64,000 bases of DNA from Rhyacophila brunnea (GCA_022495005.1 JAGYXB010001324.1:4180450-4244449), one strand, 5' to 3'. Positions 37,101 through 48,930 are shown, counted from the stretch's first letter. Notes: a model not told the origin generated them from the letters alone. Translations and numbers: made by a program.

Positions 37101-40100
37101 AATTCTATTGATATTTATTGAACAATAATTAGACTTATAAATTAATGTACTTATAAACTTACTGAGAATAGAATTGATATAAACTTAAAACCTAATTTCG
37201 CGGGATATGTTTTCTCAAAAAATGACAACACTGTGAAATATTTTATTCGCGACAAGGGCGACTTCCTGTTGTCGCCTAAATAATGTTGTCGTACAGTACT
37301 CGTACATAATTAAGTACGGGGACCTACTAATTATGATAAAATAAAATTGTAATCTTACAAAAAAATTATTGTCCCTTATTTTTTAAGCAGTAATCGCTGT
37401 ATTATCCTCATTCACATCTTCCTGATCGGATTCCGGTAAAGTATCTTCCACTGATAATCTATGTGGCAGTTTCATAAACTCATCCGTCATCTCTGAGGGA
37501 TATTACATTTAACACAGATACTTTTAAGATCGTTATACTCGATCTCCGATATTGGTGATTTAGCACTATACAGCAAGGGTGGCTGGCGTTTAAAGCATCA
37601 CAGCATTTGATCGGGATCTGATGACATTTTCTAGGTCTAACAGTTTAGTCCTACTGTCACCAGAGTAGGTACAATATTTGGTAAGTTTTTTTAAATTATG
37701 CCTTTTGTAATTCACCAAATTTAATTTTGAACTTTGAAGCAATGCAAGTAGCAGCGAGAGATTTCCAGTCACGGAATTCTGCTTATGAAATGATGACCTA
37801 GCGTTGGAAATGATGGTGGGTCATTCTGATAGTGCCCAAACTACTCTGATTATAAATGACTCAATTCTCGCATGAATGGAATCGACCAGCATCGTAGTAC
37901 GACCAGTTGGTCTATTCTATACTTTATCGACCGCTAAAGTGATAGATATTATCAAACTTAGGGTAGGTTTGTATAAAAGTATTAGTACTTATTGCAACAA
38001 TTACAACCAACGTATTGTAATTGTTGCAATAAGTGCTGTATTCTAACAGCAGTAAGAGAGGTGCTGTTAAAATGTAGCGCTTATTGCAACAATTACAATC
38101 AACGTATTGTAATTGTTACAATAAGTGCTAATTCTATGATACAAACCTACTCTAAGTTTGATAATATTTATCACTTTATCACTTTAGCGGTCGATAAATA
38201 CAGAATAGACCCACTGGTAATAGAAAATGTATTTCTATCAATTCAATGAAAGTTGAATTTTTCATAATATAAGATAGCATAGCCAGTGTTGCCCGGTTCT
38301 TATTCTGACCAATCACAGTATAATAAATCCTTGATTTTTTCCCGCTTTGTCAGTCCTATCCAAAGATTTGTGCATTATTTCGGAGATCTCATTACTGCCA
38401 CGTTTACCATCAGTTTCACCCCATAAAAAGCAGTATCCATTATTTTTTCCACTTTAATAGATACTTTCATTATAGTATGCGTATTTTCGACTACGGAGTT
38501 TTTTGCACCTTCTCAAGGTCAAAACTTGCGCACAAAACATCATTGTGATCTTTACTTTTGGCCAGATCATTAAAGAACATCTCCTTGCATTTATCCTTTA
38601 TGGTAAGGGGACATTTCTAAGTATCCATTTCAATTAGCCGAAGTCTCTTGTCACCAGACATATTTGTTATTTTCTCGCAAAAAGAACACTATTATCTTTT
38701 TTGGTAGATGAAAACCCAAGTTGAACTTACTGTCTATTAAATACGTTTCTGAAAACATTCTGAATCACGACATTAGTGGATTCATTCAAAGAATCCAAAT
38801 TTTCAGTATAAATTTTATATATATTTTCAACATTTCAAAAATCTACAGGAAGATACTATTATTCGTAGATTATTCCGACAGTAGTGAGATGAAACGGCGG
38901 GTAATTATTGTTTAATAAACTCTATTACCAGGTTTATTTTATCTCAGCCAGTTTTACTGGACGGCGCGAGCTTTGCTCTCAAATCGGTTTTCGCACAACT
39001 CACTACTAGACGGACCACCGAATAAACCGTACCGTAGCTTACACTATCAAATAACGTCGGTTACGTTGTTTTGCTCTACTTTATAATGCGGTACAAGTTA
39101 AAACGCTAAAAGGCACAGACCCTAAAAAAATGTCATGCGAATGAGATCGGGCTCTAATATTTTTGTCACTTACGCGCTAGGTGATATTGAACGGTTCTCA
39201 GTTTAAAACGCAATTTACCAAAAAGTGTCGCTTACGTTGTTCTGCTGATTAAGGGTCGATATATTTTGTAAAAATGTTGAAATCAAAAATAAATATTTTT
39301 TTAATTCAAAGATAAACCTTACAAATTAATAAACAAACTGTTATAAAATGTATGTTTCTTGATTATAGTTTTTTTATGCTTGTTTATTAAAATATAGTTT
39401 AATAAGTTCATTCAAAGATCGAGATATTTGAATAATTATTCATAGTTTTAATGTATTTTATATTTAATTAATTCAATTATTGATTCTACTAAAAAATTTA
39501 AATTTAAAATCTTTTTTATTTATATCAAATCGCGCTTTTCAATATCGTTCCAATACAGAATTAAATTCAGGACAAAATTCTCTGGGAGGAGCTGAGCTAA
39601 AAATAGTTGAGTTTCATTCTGGAGAGATTTTTTAAAATTCAGGAATTTTTTTTTAGGAGGAACTAGAGAAAAAAAACTAGCGTCTATGCAAAAATAGCTT
39701 CATTTATTACCCCGTCTAGCCTATTATATTTGTTAATGAGAGTTGGTAGCACTGGCAGTCCCCCTTAATATTAGTAAAGGTAAACTTTTAATAACCGTTT
39801 AGGAGAGTCTTCGCAACAGTTGTTCAAATAATATTTTATCATAATTTTCTATCATTGTTGTTTATCGCCGGTTGTTGGAGCATTTTAAAAATGGATATCA
39901 TTGTCAACAATAAAATCAAATACTCACAGTAAAACTTTTGCCGCAAGTCTCACAGATATGATCTCTGGGTTTTCTGTATCCCTGATGTACCGCTCGGATG
40001 TGCGTCAACAGAGTCCTCTTACTGATAAATGCAGCTTCACACAGCGTACATGCGTGCGATCGTTTGTTCAGATGCACTCCATCCATGTGCATGGAAAGTT

Positions 40101-43100
40101 GCAGACTGTTGGTATAGCGTGCATCACATAATTTACACCTGAATCTGTATGTAGACAAAATCAGAACAGATTAGTTGAAAAGTCGATTTTTTACCTTTAT
40201 ATTTTTTTTTATATCACCACATCAGTTTAATTATCACATAACCAGAAGTGAAAATGACAATTAGGAAAAGCTCATTGTCAGCCATTGAACCATTGAAAGG
40301 TCAGATCAAGTGAACGATGCTACAGACGGTGGAATGCAGGCATCAGCTTTAAACCTTCGTACATTCTGATGTTTGGTCCTCTTATAGTTTTGCGTTTTGA
40401 AAAGCAGGTGTATGTATAGAGATTACGTAGGTACACTCAAGTTATTTTACGGCTCACTTGATATAAAAAAAATTCATTAATAATGAAAAATAAATTTTCA
40501 CAACACTTGTTGGGGTATCTCATAACCCCATGTGCAGTCGATAACGTAGCAAAATAACGAAATAAAGATTTCAACGATTTAGAAAAGAGTCAACGATTTC
40601 CAAACTGGGAGTCGTGAAAAGTTTAACACAATGTAGCCACAGGTTTGCAGTTTGCAAATGCATATTTTATAAAACGGCCGCTAGTTATAAACTACATAAA
40701 AAAACAGTCCTATAAAAGGTTGTCTGCAAACCTGTCTGAAAATATGGAGACTAATTTTATAATACCTCACTTCAAAACTACCTATTGTGAAGTGCGTTGG
40801 TTCGTGAAAAAATTAAAAATAAAAGTGTCAAATCATAATGTTGAAATTTGAGGCAAATTTGTTTAGGAACGATAATTTTGTTGTCAAACTTATCTATTTC
40901 GTTGGAATTTAAAAAAAATTGAGTGAATAAATCAATGCAAGGACAACTAATGTATTCACTGATTTAAAAAGACAAAGTGAAGGCATTCATAAAAAATTGG
41001 AGCTTTGGAAATCTAAATTACAAAAAAATAAGTTAGCCATGTTTCCACTTTAAAATGATTTCTGCGCCAGATAGGTATATTGAAGCAAACAAAAATCTAT
41101 TTACTGAGTTCTTGGTTAGTTTGCTAATCCACTTTTCACATTATTTTATTAATAGTAAAAAAAAGTCGTTTGCGAAGCTTCTTTATTTCAGTGCTATTAA
41201 ATATTTTAAATATGTGGTTGTGCATTGTAATTTGATGTGATACCTATATGATAATTGATATACTTAAATGATAATCCCCGTGTATAAATTAGGAAACACT
41301 ACATTAGAGCACCACACTGGCCTTAACCTCAGCGATAGGTAGGTGGACCCGCCAAAGATCCTGGCCTGGGGGCCCGCTTTAGGATGTGGGACCCATGAAA
41401 GAATCCATTTGTCGATGATGAATTTGGATTGACTACTATTGAAATTGATTGTGCTAATAAACAAGCACATTCATCGGATGAAAAACAAATTAATTTAAAA
41501 ATGAATATAAAGTACCTACTTAGTAAAACCTTGTTTATTTTTATATATTTTTTTTCATTTTTGTATTAGTACATTGTTGACTATTTAAAAAGGTGTCTGT
41601 ATTATTTAATGAAATAAAGGGGGGGAGGCGCCAAGATTAGATTTTTTTAAAAGGGAGGCATAATAACATAAAGTTTGGAAACCACTGGTCTAAGTTGTAA
41701 TGATAAGCAAAATTATGATAAGGCCTTTATTCAAGCATACACATGATGTAGGCCATTCAAATTTTGACACTGTTTTCAAGCATTAATGAACTAGCTTTAC
41801 TGCGCATGACATATTTACATTTGAATATGTAAAGAACATACATTCAATTCATCAAGTTTTGCTACCTTAGATCGACTGAGTCACGCACATGGGATATTAG
41901 GAAAAAAACTGATATTCCGGATGCTGGAAAACAAATGAAGACCTGGTTGACCTTGTACAAGATGGAGGGATAGTGTCGAGTTGGATTTAAAACCTTGGGC
42001 GTCCTAAACTGAAGGTAAGCGGTTTTCGACAGAGGATGGGAGCAGATGCCGGAGGAGGCCATGGTCCATATAGGGCTTTTCCACCAGAAAGAAGATGTAG
42101 TGAACTTACGTGAGTTGCTCTGGTCTCAAATGTCGAGTCCCTCGTTTAAGATGCTGGTTCAATTTGATCTGCGTTGCATACGAGAGATCACACTCGACAC
42201 AGTAGAACTTTTTAGTGAGCGCGCCGCTATGAACTATGCGATGCTCTTTCAGATTCTCCTTCAGAAAGAAAGACTTGGGGCATTGTTCGCAGGTAAAACA
42301 CCGCTCACTCTTGTGTCTCGTCAGGTGTCGGTTGAGGTTGTCTTTCCACAAAAACACTTTAGGACATAGATGGCACTTATATTCTTTGGAGTTGTTATGA
42401 ATTCTTAGGTGCTTTATGTATGTGTACTTGTTTTTGTATGTCTTCAGGCAGATATCGCATTTTATGGATTTTTCCGTCTGATCGTGTTCAGTGTACATGT
42501 GTGACATGACATTTTGCTTGCTGATGAGGACTTTGGCGCACAGTTGGCAGGTGTAGCGCATGGCATGCGTGTTGCAGTGGTTGGTGAGATTGCGCCTCGT
42601 GTTAAAGCGCTGACCGCATACTTCACAAACAAACTGTCCGGATACCTGTTGATAACAGTCCCATTTTAATTAAATTACTTTTGATTCGATATGATCAAAA
42701 TTTAAGAATGCAAGATTGTTTTTATTAAACATGCATATCTAAAAAAATGACTGAATCATTCTTAAAGGATGTTTCTAGTAGGTATGTGTACGAGGTTATT
42801 CCAACTTATGTATTAGAGATGAACTATAACTTGAGGTGCGGCGATTTGAAGAACTAATAGCACATAATATACAGGCAACACTCACATCGCGACACTAGCA
42901 CTAAGGTCACAGCTCAAGTTATAGTTGTCGTTAAGTTAAAAAAAAAAATGGATCTTAAACATTCACTTTTGAGTAGGGTCGTCACAACTTAATACTAGGT
43001 ATATAGTACAAATCACATACACTAAATAGATAATATAAACAAACGAATGACGTGTAAAAAGGTCAAAGACCGCAGACTGTAAATACATCTCTGAAAAATA

Positions 43101-46100
43101 TACGGTGCCTGAGATGTACGAATGTAAACATTTTTGTACAACCCTGCACTACGACATCTCTAAAATGTTAGTTGAAACATTTGACAAAAGTCAACAGATT
43201 TGTATATTGAAATCATTAAAAAATATAATAAAACGTTTAAAGACATTCAGATAGATGTTAGTATGTATCCTATTTTAATTATCTCAGGCTTTGGTTCGTA
43301 TGGAGTAGATGTGTTCAAGAATTTTACTTTGTATACTTACCAAATCATGCTTGAGTGTGTGATCCTTATAGACAATTTCATGGGAAAAACCCCTGGAGCA
43401 AGGTTCACACTTGTACGGAGCCTTGATGTATTCTTCGGAGAGCCGCCCCTTTTGCACTTCTAGGAGTTGTTCTTGGAAGGTGAGAGAAGTGAGCACAAAC
43501 AATGAAGAGTTGAATGTGTTTGCGGGGGTGTCGGACTGTTGGCTTTTTATTTGCGGCATACGCCCGGTTTTGGTTGACTTTTTTCTCTCTTTAGATGATT
43601 TGACCTGACAAAACAATTGAAAAAATAAATAATGATATTCCTACTAATGTTCAGAATACTTCATACAGCCAAAATAATCATATTAAACATACATAGCGCA
43701 AAAATAAGCCTTTTCTTTATCTTTACAGATAGGTATAAAGGATACTTATAAAAAAACATGAATTTAACTCTTTTTGAAATAAAGATAGTTTTATCTAATG
43801 CTATACATTTTTACTTTTATATAACAGTATTTTTCATGTTGCAAGATTGCATGTGTGGATCAAAAAAGTTCAGAAACTTCTGAATTTTCACGCAATAATT
43901 GGTACTCGTATGGCGGATGCGTAATAGAACGATAGTGGCGAACCTGCAGGAAGAATTACGAACCACACCGCACAGAACATTTTGACGTTTACCGATTATC
44001 TACGAACCTGTCTGAAAATAGCATCATGCAATGACAACATTGCGTCTCGCTTACACTTGAAAAATGAGATTAGTCAGTTCTTTTACGTATAAACAGTTAT
44101 TATCGCGATAGTTTAAAATGCACACTATTGGTGCAAGTAAATCCATGCATGTGTGCAGGCATTATAAATTCTATAGAAGTCTTCTAGAGAAGGAAGGGTA
44201 GAAAATCTATTTTTATAATGAAAATATTATAATTATAAATTAAAGATGAACTACATTCTTGCTTATACATATTACTTTCTTTTGCTTAGAAGCTTTTTTC
44301 TTGGCCACCGGTTCATTATCACTGTCATCAAACTGGCAATCGTCCAGTTCTGTTTTGATGTGGATCTCTTCTGTGTCAGATGTCTCTTCATTGAAGTTCA
44401 TCTTATATGTATGTTGGTCTGACTCAATATCATACTCCTAAAAATAAATAATATATAGTTTTTCAACGCTATAATATATATTCTTAACAGAAATACCTGC
44501 AGGAATCGTTTAGAAATGATATAATCAAGAATTTGAAATTTTAAATATGTAAAGGAAACAAAAATCATCTCACTCATGATACCTATGATTGATATTTAGT
44601 TGTGCGATAATATTAAATTCATCTTTTTTTCATGGTGTCTTCTATTGAAGGTTGTCGACCATATTGTAGTATATCTCCCTATCCAGGGCCAATTGTGTCG
44701 GGTCACTGACACCTTGGACAATGAGCCACTTATGGCAGTTGCATAGTCAAGTGAATTCATGTCTTTGGCCCACACTTCTGCTGCCCTCTATCTTTCGGTG
44801 TATTAGTAGTGGAGTAAATCATACTTCTTATTGCGAAAATATGGCTGAAGTATGCAGCCTTCCGCCTTCGCTTGATAATAATTCTAATAGCTTATTGGCC
44901 CATGTTAAACATCCTAATTGGTGATGTGATCAGCCCAGGAAATTGCATGTCAACACAACCACATCTAAAAAGTCTTCAATTTCCCAATGGTGATTATTAC
45001 ATTACCTAATGTTAATAGAGAGTAGTAATTAGTGGGGAAATAGATTTTTTAAAGGCAAAGTCGATATTTAACAGTCATTTTTTTTTAATGCCAATTTCTT
45101 TTTTTTTTAACTAATCCAGCCCAAATTTTTTACTGCCGAATCTATTTGAGATCAAAGTTGCGACTTTTTTTTTTGATTTTATTACCCAAATAATTTTTTA
45201 CCAGTGAAAATTTAAGAGATTCTACTTCTACTCAAAGTCGAGAGCTTTTTTTTCGTTTCAAATTCCCTTTAAAAATTTTATTTACTTGTCCCTGGTAATA
45301 ATTTCTTGAATTATTGAGATTGAGCCGCTCGGCCATCGTAAGCTATATATATTATATCATTAATAAGCAGCATTTCACCAAAGTCACTGTAAACAAGTAT
45401 TATTGTTTTTGAACAAACTAGATAATAACTGAAAATTAAATATAGAACAGAAATCCTCAGAGTAATTTAAATAAATGGTTTATGTGGACAATAATTATTC
45501 AACGTACACGAGGTATGTTTTAATTCCCGGATAAATGTTATTTTGTTCTATCATAGTGATTAATTTGTTCTTCAATATCGCAGTGAGTAATCATTTCTGA
45601 TAAGCTTGTGAATTCGCCCGTGCATGTAATTGTTCATGCGGTCAATTACATGGACGTAGGAAGAAATAAATACGAAATGAGTAAAAATAATAATTTCCTT
45701 AAATTAAAATAATGGAAATAAAAACCATTTTGATAGTATTTTTAGTTGGTTCATCTTTTTTCAGTGGACATCCATAGAATTTTATATCCAGGATTCGATG
45801 ATCACGATCAGAAGTGAGGGTAGGATGATGGTGCGGATGAAATTCTGTGATAGAGATTTCACTGGAGCCCAATCTTGACTTTGTGATGTTACCCCTTTCG
45901 TCTGTGAATTGCTGACTACCCGGCTGAAATAAAAATTGCTGTTGATTTAATACAGTTTTGATCTACTGATGGATAAAATCCTCCGTAAGTCCCCTCCACT
46001 TCTATTGTCAATAGCTTTTCACTGTCATGTATTTATACTAAACGTTAAATCTGTTTTAAAGAGTCTCTATGGACAACTTAGTACCCCTTTGGTCTGGTGG

Positions 46101-47391
46101 CATTTGTCTACCAGTTGCCCACTCGCCAGACATATCCAGCCCAATGCCATTTCAGTATTCTTGTATGATTGCTTCAACATTGGTTTTCGTTTGTGGTCCT
46201 TTCACATTATGTCCAACATGCACCTTTCCAAATTGTGTTGTGCAACTATTAATATATTGATTCCTTTTAGAGCTACCACATAAGAAAGCACTTGAGACTG
46301 TGACCATTTATGGTCACATGCTGAGGACTATAACATTTCTCATACTGTTTATATACGACATTCGTACATGCTGCATTGGCTACATCGAATGCGAGCAACT
46401 TTGTGCTAGCTCTTACATATCATTGGTAGCACACATTGGATGTACACATAATGATTTCCTGTTTCCTGATACCCTGTTTACATGTGCATGGATTTACTGC
46501 TGACAGTATGTATTATCGTGCTAGTTGCAGGATTGCATGCATGGATCAAAAAAGTTTCGCAGCTTCTGACAGTTGGAACTTGTACGATATTTGCGCCTGC
46601 GCAGTAGAACAATAGTGGTGGACCTGGCAGAAAAAAAAATGAACTACACTGCGAAGAGCACTTTGACGTTTACCAATTTCCACAACCAGTGAAATAGCAC
46701 CATACAATGACAACAATGTGTCTCACTTACTCTTGAAAAATGAGATTGGTGGGGCAGTTAGCAATTTTATGTGTAAACAGTTATTATCGTGATGGTTTAA
46801 TTTACAGAAACTCATGCATGTGTACAGGCGCTATTAGGTATCATGGCAAGTCAATATAAATAAAACATTATATCTAATCATTTAATGATTACCTATGTAA
46901 ATGCATTTTAACTAAGTACACAATTATTTAAATGTTTATTAACTTACTTGAGAGTTTGAAGTAATATAGTTTTGTAAAATGATAGAACTATTATTACATA
47001 GTGTTTTGAAGAGCACACATTTGGAAAGCAAAGCGCAGCATTGCCAACATAGCCACGCCGGTAGGGCATCTTCATGAGAAACCTAAAAATGTGGATATCT
47101 ATTCCTTAACAAATACCTATTTTAATTTACCAACCACCAAGCGTGTTTATTCATTTTATTACAATATTTACGATTATAAATTGAATCATGCGATTGAATA
47201 GTTAAACGAAGGGGTAGCATTCATTTAACTATAAACAAATTATCAATTTTACTACTATACTTATGTACCTCTAAGTTTGAAAAATGTGCAATGTTTTTAA
47301 ACATGTCGTCTGTGAAGATATATTTCATATTTAATTTAGACGCTAAGCAACATCGACATATTTTTCTTCCAAATATATTTTTCGGTTTCAT
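34101..47391 (-). CDS. ZAD plus C2H2 zinc-finger transcription factor (7 exons, 562 aa)
   Basis: A probable nuclear DNA-binding protein. Exons: 47269-47391, 46948-47082, 44276-44437, 43341-43604, 42110-42645, 39928-40144, 34101-34352, with GT-AG introns, agreeing phases and a sum of 1,689 nt. Residues 1-86 form a zinc-finger-associated domain: CRCC at 12-15 and LPAWLCWQCC with C53 and C56 supply the four zinc cysteines. Residues 87-140 are an acidic linker (NEETSDTEEIHIKTELDDCQ) ending in KKKASKQKK. Residues 141-228 are basic, then one finger (YKCEPCSRGF). Exon 5 holds six fingers (for example FVCEVCGQRFNTRRNLTNH), and exon 6 two. The finger starting HICETCGKSFT is split exactly across the exon 6/7 junction, and a last finger reads YSCKYCGIQFAHSGAMYTH. 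That gives 11 fingers, with one TGEKPY linker. ZAD proteins dimerise through the ZAD; the target is unknown. The 5.6 kb last intron is mostly transposon. Confidence 0.88.
34524..34755 (+). mobile_element. tRNA-derived SINE
   Basis: The head has a tRNA-like pol III promoter: A box TGGCCGTGCGG (34531-34541) and a perfect B box GGTTCGAATCC (34575-34585). The unrelated body ends with TTAATACAAACCTCTACTCT and GGATCGGATCTTAGGATCGG, words shared with repeats at 13680-13805 and 26595. The 5' and 3' flanks of the tRNA-like part do not pair as an acceptor stem, so it is not a tRNA gene. Lies in the last intron of the ZAD gene. Confidence 0.75.
35566..35640 (+). pseudogene. Short ORF start, possible transposon relic
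   Basis: ATG at 35566 opens a 24-codon frame reading SKTIRNDVRIIISKLLIYCE, then EEK and stop. Further in-frame fragments follow to about 35740. A basic helix like this is common at the N-terminus of insect transposase-like ORFs. Sequence before it (35395-35560) is promoter-like in composition. Weak evidence. Confidence 0.2.
36229..37075. repeat. Long palindromic (foldback) element nested in the 4.4 kb element
   Basis: Nearly the whole of 36229-37075 is one imperfect palindrome about 0.85 kb long. The left arm starts AAGGGGGAGACGCATGC, then GAAATATACGAAGCTTGCAA. The right arm ends with TTGCAAGCTTCGTATTTTTCC and GCATCCCCCTT. The centre lies near 36630-36665. The arms match over about 400 bp each with scattered indels. 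No coding content. A single strand would fold into a very long hairpin. Confidence 0.85.
37379..38661 (-). pseudogene. Decayed DUF7869-like protein
   Basis: Conceptual minus-strand translation, with several stops and frame changes, gives ordered family-like words. From ATG at 38661: MSGDKRLRLIEMD, then KCKEMFFNDLAKSKD, and VLCASFDLEKVQKTP. In another frame come CFLWGETDGKRGSNEISEIM and a decayed DWSEIRTGQ-like word. After the nested MITE, IEYNDLKSICVKCNIPQR and an acidic end (ESDQEDVNEDNTAITA, stop at about 37386) follow. The series FDL..-..TP, W-E...GRGSNE, WSD..GQN and YNDLK.LC....IP is how I remember animal DUF7869 proteins, which are widely repeated in arthropods. The match is from memory and needs a profile search. 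The position between 40 bp inverted repeats suggests that this protein is the element's own transposase. Confidence 0.5.
37895..38215. mobile_element. Nested palindromic MITE
   Basis: The outer arms are ACCAGTTGGTCTATTCTATA..TTATCGACCGCTAAAGTGAT at the left and ATCACTTTAGCGGTCGATAA at the right. The inner arms use TTATTGCAACAATTACAA, twice and inverted. It interrupts the DUF7869-like ORF, so it inserted after the host element. A relative is at 55850-56215. Confidence 0.8.
40589..41687 (+). pseudogene. ZBED5-like hAT relic, copy 1
   Basis: The right end AGTTTGGAAACCACTG is the complement of the hAT end CAGTGGTTTCCAAACT. The left end near 40589 (AACGATTTCCAAACT) is decayed. Plus-strand frames read VKAFIKNWSLGNLNYKK, then APDRYIEANKNLFTEFLVS and LLIHFSHYF, words of ZBED5-type hAT transposases. 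Many stops. A piece at 41320-41405 (GCCAAAGATCCTGGCCTGGG) recurs at 57540-57610. Lies in the ZAD-gene intron between exons 6 and 5, antisense to it. Confidence 0.65.
43838..44163. repeat. Palindromic dispersed repeat, copy 2
   Basis: Begins GTTGCAAGATTGCATGTGTG with GATCAAAAAAGTTCAG, and ends AAGTAAATCCATGCATGTGT. Shares the interior TGACGTTTACC, AATGACAACA and TGAAAAATGAGATT with copy 3 (46475-46836). Lies in the ZAD-gene intron between exons 4 and 3. Confidence 0.75.
45699..45923 (-). CDS. Candidate alternative terminal exon of the ZAD gene
   Basis: A good acceptor (TTTTTATTTCAG before 45923) is followed by 74 open codons and TAA. The peptide begins PGSQQFTDERGNITKSRLGS and has a histidine-rich middle (HPHHHPTLTSDRDHR). 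It lies between exon 2 (ZAD) and exon 3 in the correct phase 0, but no phase-0 donor exists in it. So it cannot be an internal exon with the others. If used, it would make a 160 aa ZAD-only protein without fingers. It could equally be chance. No AATAAA was seen close by. Confidence 0.3.
   Translation of the reverse strand, partial: PGSQQFTDERGNITKSRLGSSEISITEFHPHHHPTLTSDRDHRILDIKFYGCPLKKDEPTKNTIKMVFISIILI
46475..46836. repeat. Palindromic dispersed repeat, copy 3
   Basis: The fullest copy. It starts TTTACATGTGCATGGATTTA and CTGCTGACAGTATGTATTAT, continues GATTGCATGCATGGATCAAA, and ends CTCATGCATGTGTACAGGCG. The terminal parts are inverted copies of each other (CATGTGCATGG and CCATGCATGTG-like). 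Lies in a ZAD-gene intron. Confidence 0.75.
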
Positions 47392-47506
47392 TATTTTATA
47401 ATAAAATTGATTAATTAAATAAACACAAGAACGTTGACGTTAGTAATATTATGACAGTTTGTTATGATGCGGATTAAGTTGGTAGAAGTGTGTTAATATT
47501 ACCAAT

Positions 47507-48930
47507 AGTGTTGCCATATTTTGAAAGTGGAATTATAGTACAGTGCCTTAAAAATTATAGTATTTCTGCCAAAAATATAGTACGCGTTGAGTGACCAATA
47601 ATTTTCTGCATTTTCAAAAAATTAAACGTGGGGTAATTAACGTCTTGTTTTTTTTAGACAAAATTCAAATGTTAAGTCAGTGGTTTCCAAACTTTATGTT
47701 ACTACGCCTCCCTTTAAAAAAATCTAATCTAGGCGCCTCCTCCCCCTTATTTCATTAAATAATACAGACACCTTTCTAAATAGTAAACAATGTACCTACT
47801 TATGAATACAAAAATGAAAAAAAATAAACAAAGTTGTACAACTTATATCACATTAATTTTTGACGAATGTGCTTGTTTATTAGCACAATCAATTTCAATA
47901 GTAGTCAATCCAAATTCATCTTCGTTCATTGCCAAAATGATTCTATCATGGACCCCACATCCTGAAACGGACCCCCCGGGTCAGGATTTTTCAACCACAT
48001 ATTTAAAATATTTAATAGCTCCGAAATAGCAGGTGACTTTTTTTGCTATTAATAAAATAATGTGAAAAGTGCATTAGCAAACTAACCAAGAACTCAGTAA
48101 ATAGATTTTTGTTTGCTTCAATATATCTGGCGTAGAAATCATTAAAAGTGGAGACAGGGCGAACTTTTTTTTTGTCATTTTGATTTCCTAAGCTCCAATT
48201 TTTTATGAATGCCTTCACTTTGTCGTTTTAAATCAGTGAATGCATTAGTGGTCCTTGGATTGATTTATTCACTCAATTTTAAAATTTCAACCAAATAGAC
48301 AAGTTTAATAACAAAATTATCGTTCCTAAACAAATTTGCCTCAAATTTCAACATTATGATTAATTTGACCCTATTATTTCATTTTTTACGAGATAGCTAT
48401 TGCGCTTCACAATAGTATAGAAGTGAGGGATTATAAAATTAGTCTCCATATTATTTCCAGAAAGGTTTGCAAACAACCTTTTATATGACTGTTTTTTTGT
48501 GTAGTTTATAACTAGCGGCCGTTTTATAAACTATGCATTTGCAAACTGCATACCTTTTTGCTTCTCACGGATTATTTTGGCATTGTTTTTCTTCTATTGG
48601 CAAACTTTTTCCGATTTCTCAAAATTATAGTATTTTAGGCGTACTATACCTGTTTTATATCGTACATAGTACGCAGACGAAAATTATAGTACAAATACTA
48701 TAATTATAGTACGGTTGGCAACACTGACAGAGCCTCCAAAATTATAGTTTTTGTGGGAAAAATATAGTACGCGCTGTCATCTGTTGAAAATTTATAGGTT
48801 TTTGTTTCTCAGAAAAAAATAACGGAGAATTTGAGAAACTCCGAGACCCATTTTTATTTAGGTACCTACCAATGTACTATAATAATAATTATATATTAGA
48901 ATTATTCCACTTTCAAAATATGGCAACACT
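47507..48930. mobile_element. TIR element rich in ATTATAGTAC, carrying a nested hAT
   Basis: The inverted ends AGTGTTGCCATATTTTGAAA and TTTCAAAATATGGCAACACT match over about 25 bp. The interior has many copies of AAAATTATAGTA and ATAGTACGC near both ends. The middle is interrupted by a hAT relic (47678 to about 48600). A second copy of the same family, without the hAT, lies at 54939-55421. It occupies the space upstream of the ZAD-gene start codon (47391). Confidence 0.75.
47678..48600 (-). pseudogene. ZBED5-like hAT relic, copy 2 (nested)
   Basis: The inverse of copy 1 (40589-41687). It begins CAGTGGTTTCCAAACTTTAT at 47678, then CGCCTCC.. and a minus-strand frame (48218-48012) reading AFIKNWSLGNQNDKKKVRPV, then RYIEANKNLFTEFLVSLLMH. 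It is shorter and full of stops elsewhere. The left-end equivalent near 48560-48600 (GCTTCTCACGG) is decayed. Confidence 0.65.

Larger units (their letters stand above)
34854..39265 (-). mobile_element. 4.4 kb TIR element carrying a DUF7869-like ORF
   Basis: The left end 34854-34893 starts AATATATCGACCCTTAATCG and continues GCAGAACAACGTAAGCGACA. The right end 39226-39265 is its complement with one mismatch over 40 bp. The word GTCGCTTACG is repeated inside the left end (35094), and GTTACGTTGTTTTGCTC inside the right end, as subterminal repeats. Between them lies a decayed minus-strand ORF (37379-38661). Two palindromic elements sit within it, at 36229-37075 and 37895-38215. The whole fills most of the last intron of the ZAD gene. 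No TSD was identified with confidence: flanks TTC/TTTTG do not match over more than a few bases. Confidence 0.65.

Noticed and set aside
42046..42369. Plus-strand 107-codon frame
   Set aside because: It is the antisense of zinc-finger exon 5 of the ZAD gene, whose fingers are unmistakable on the minus strand.
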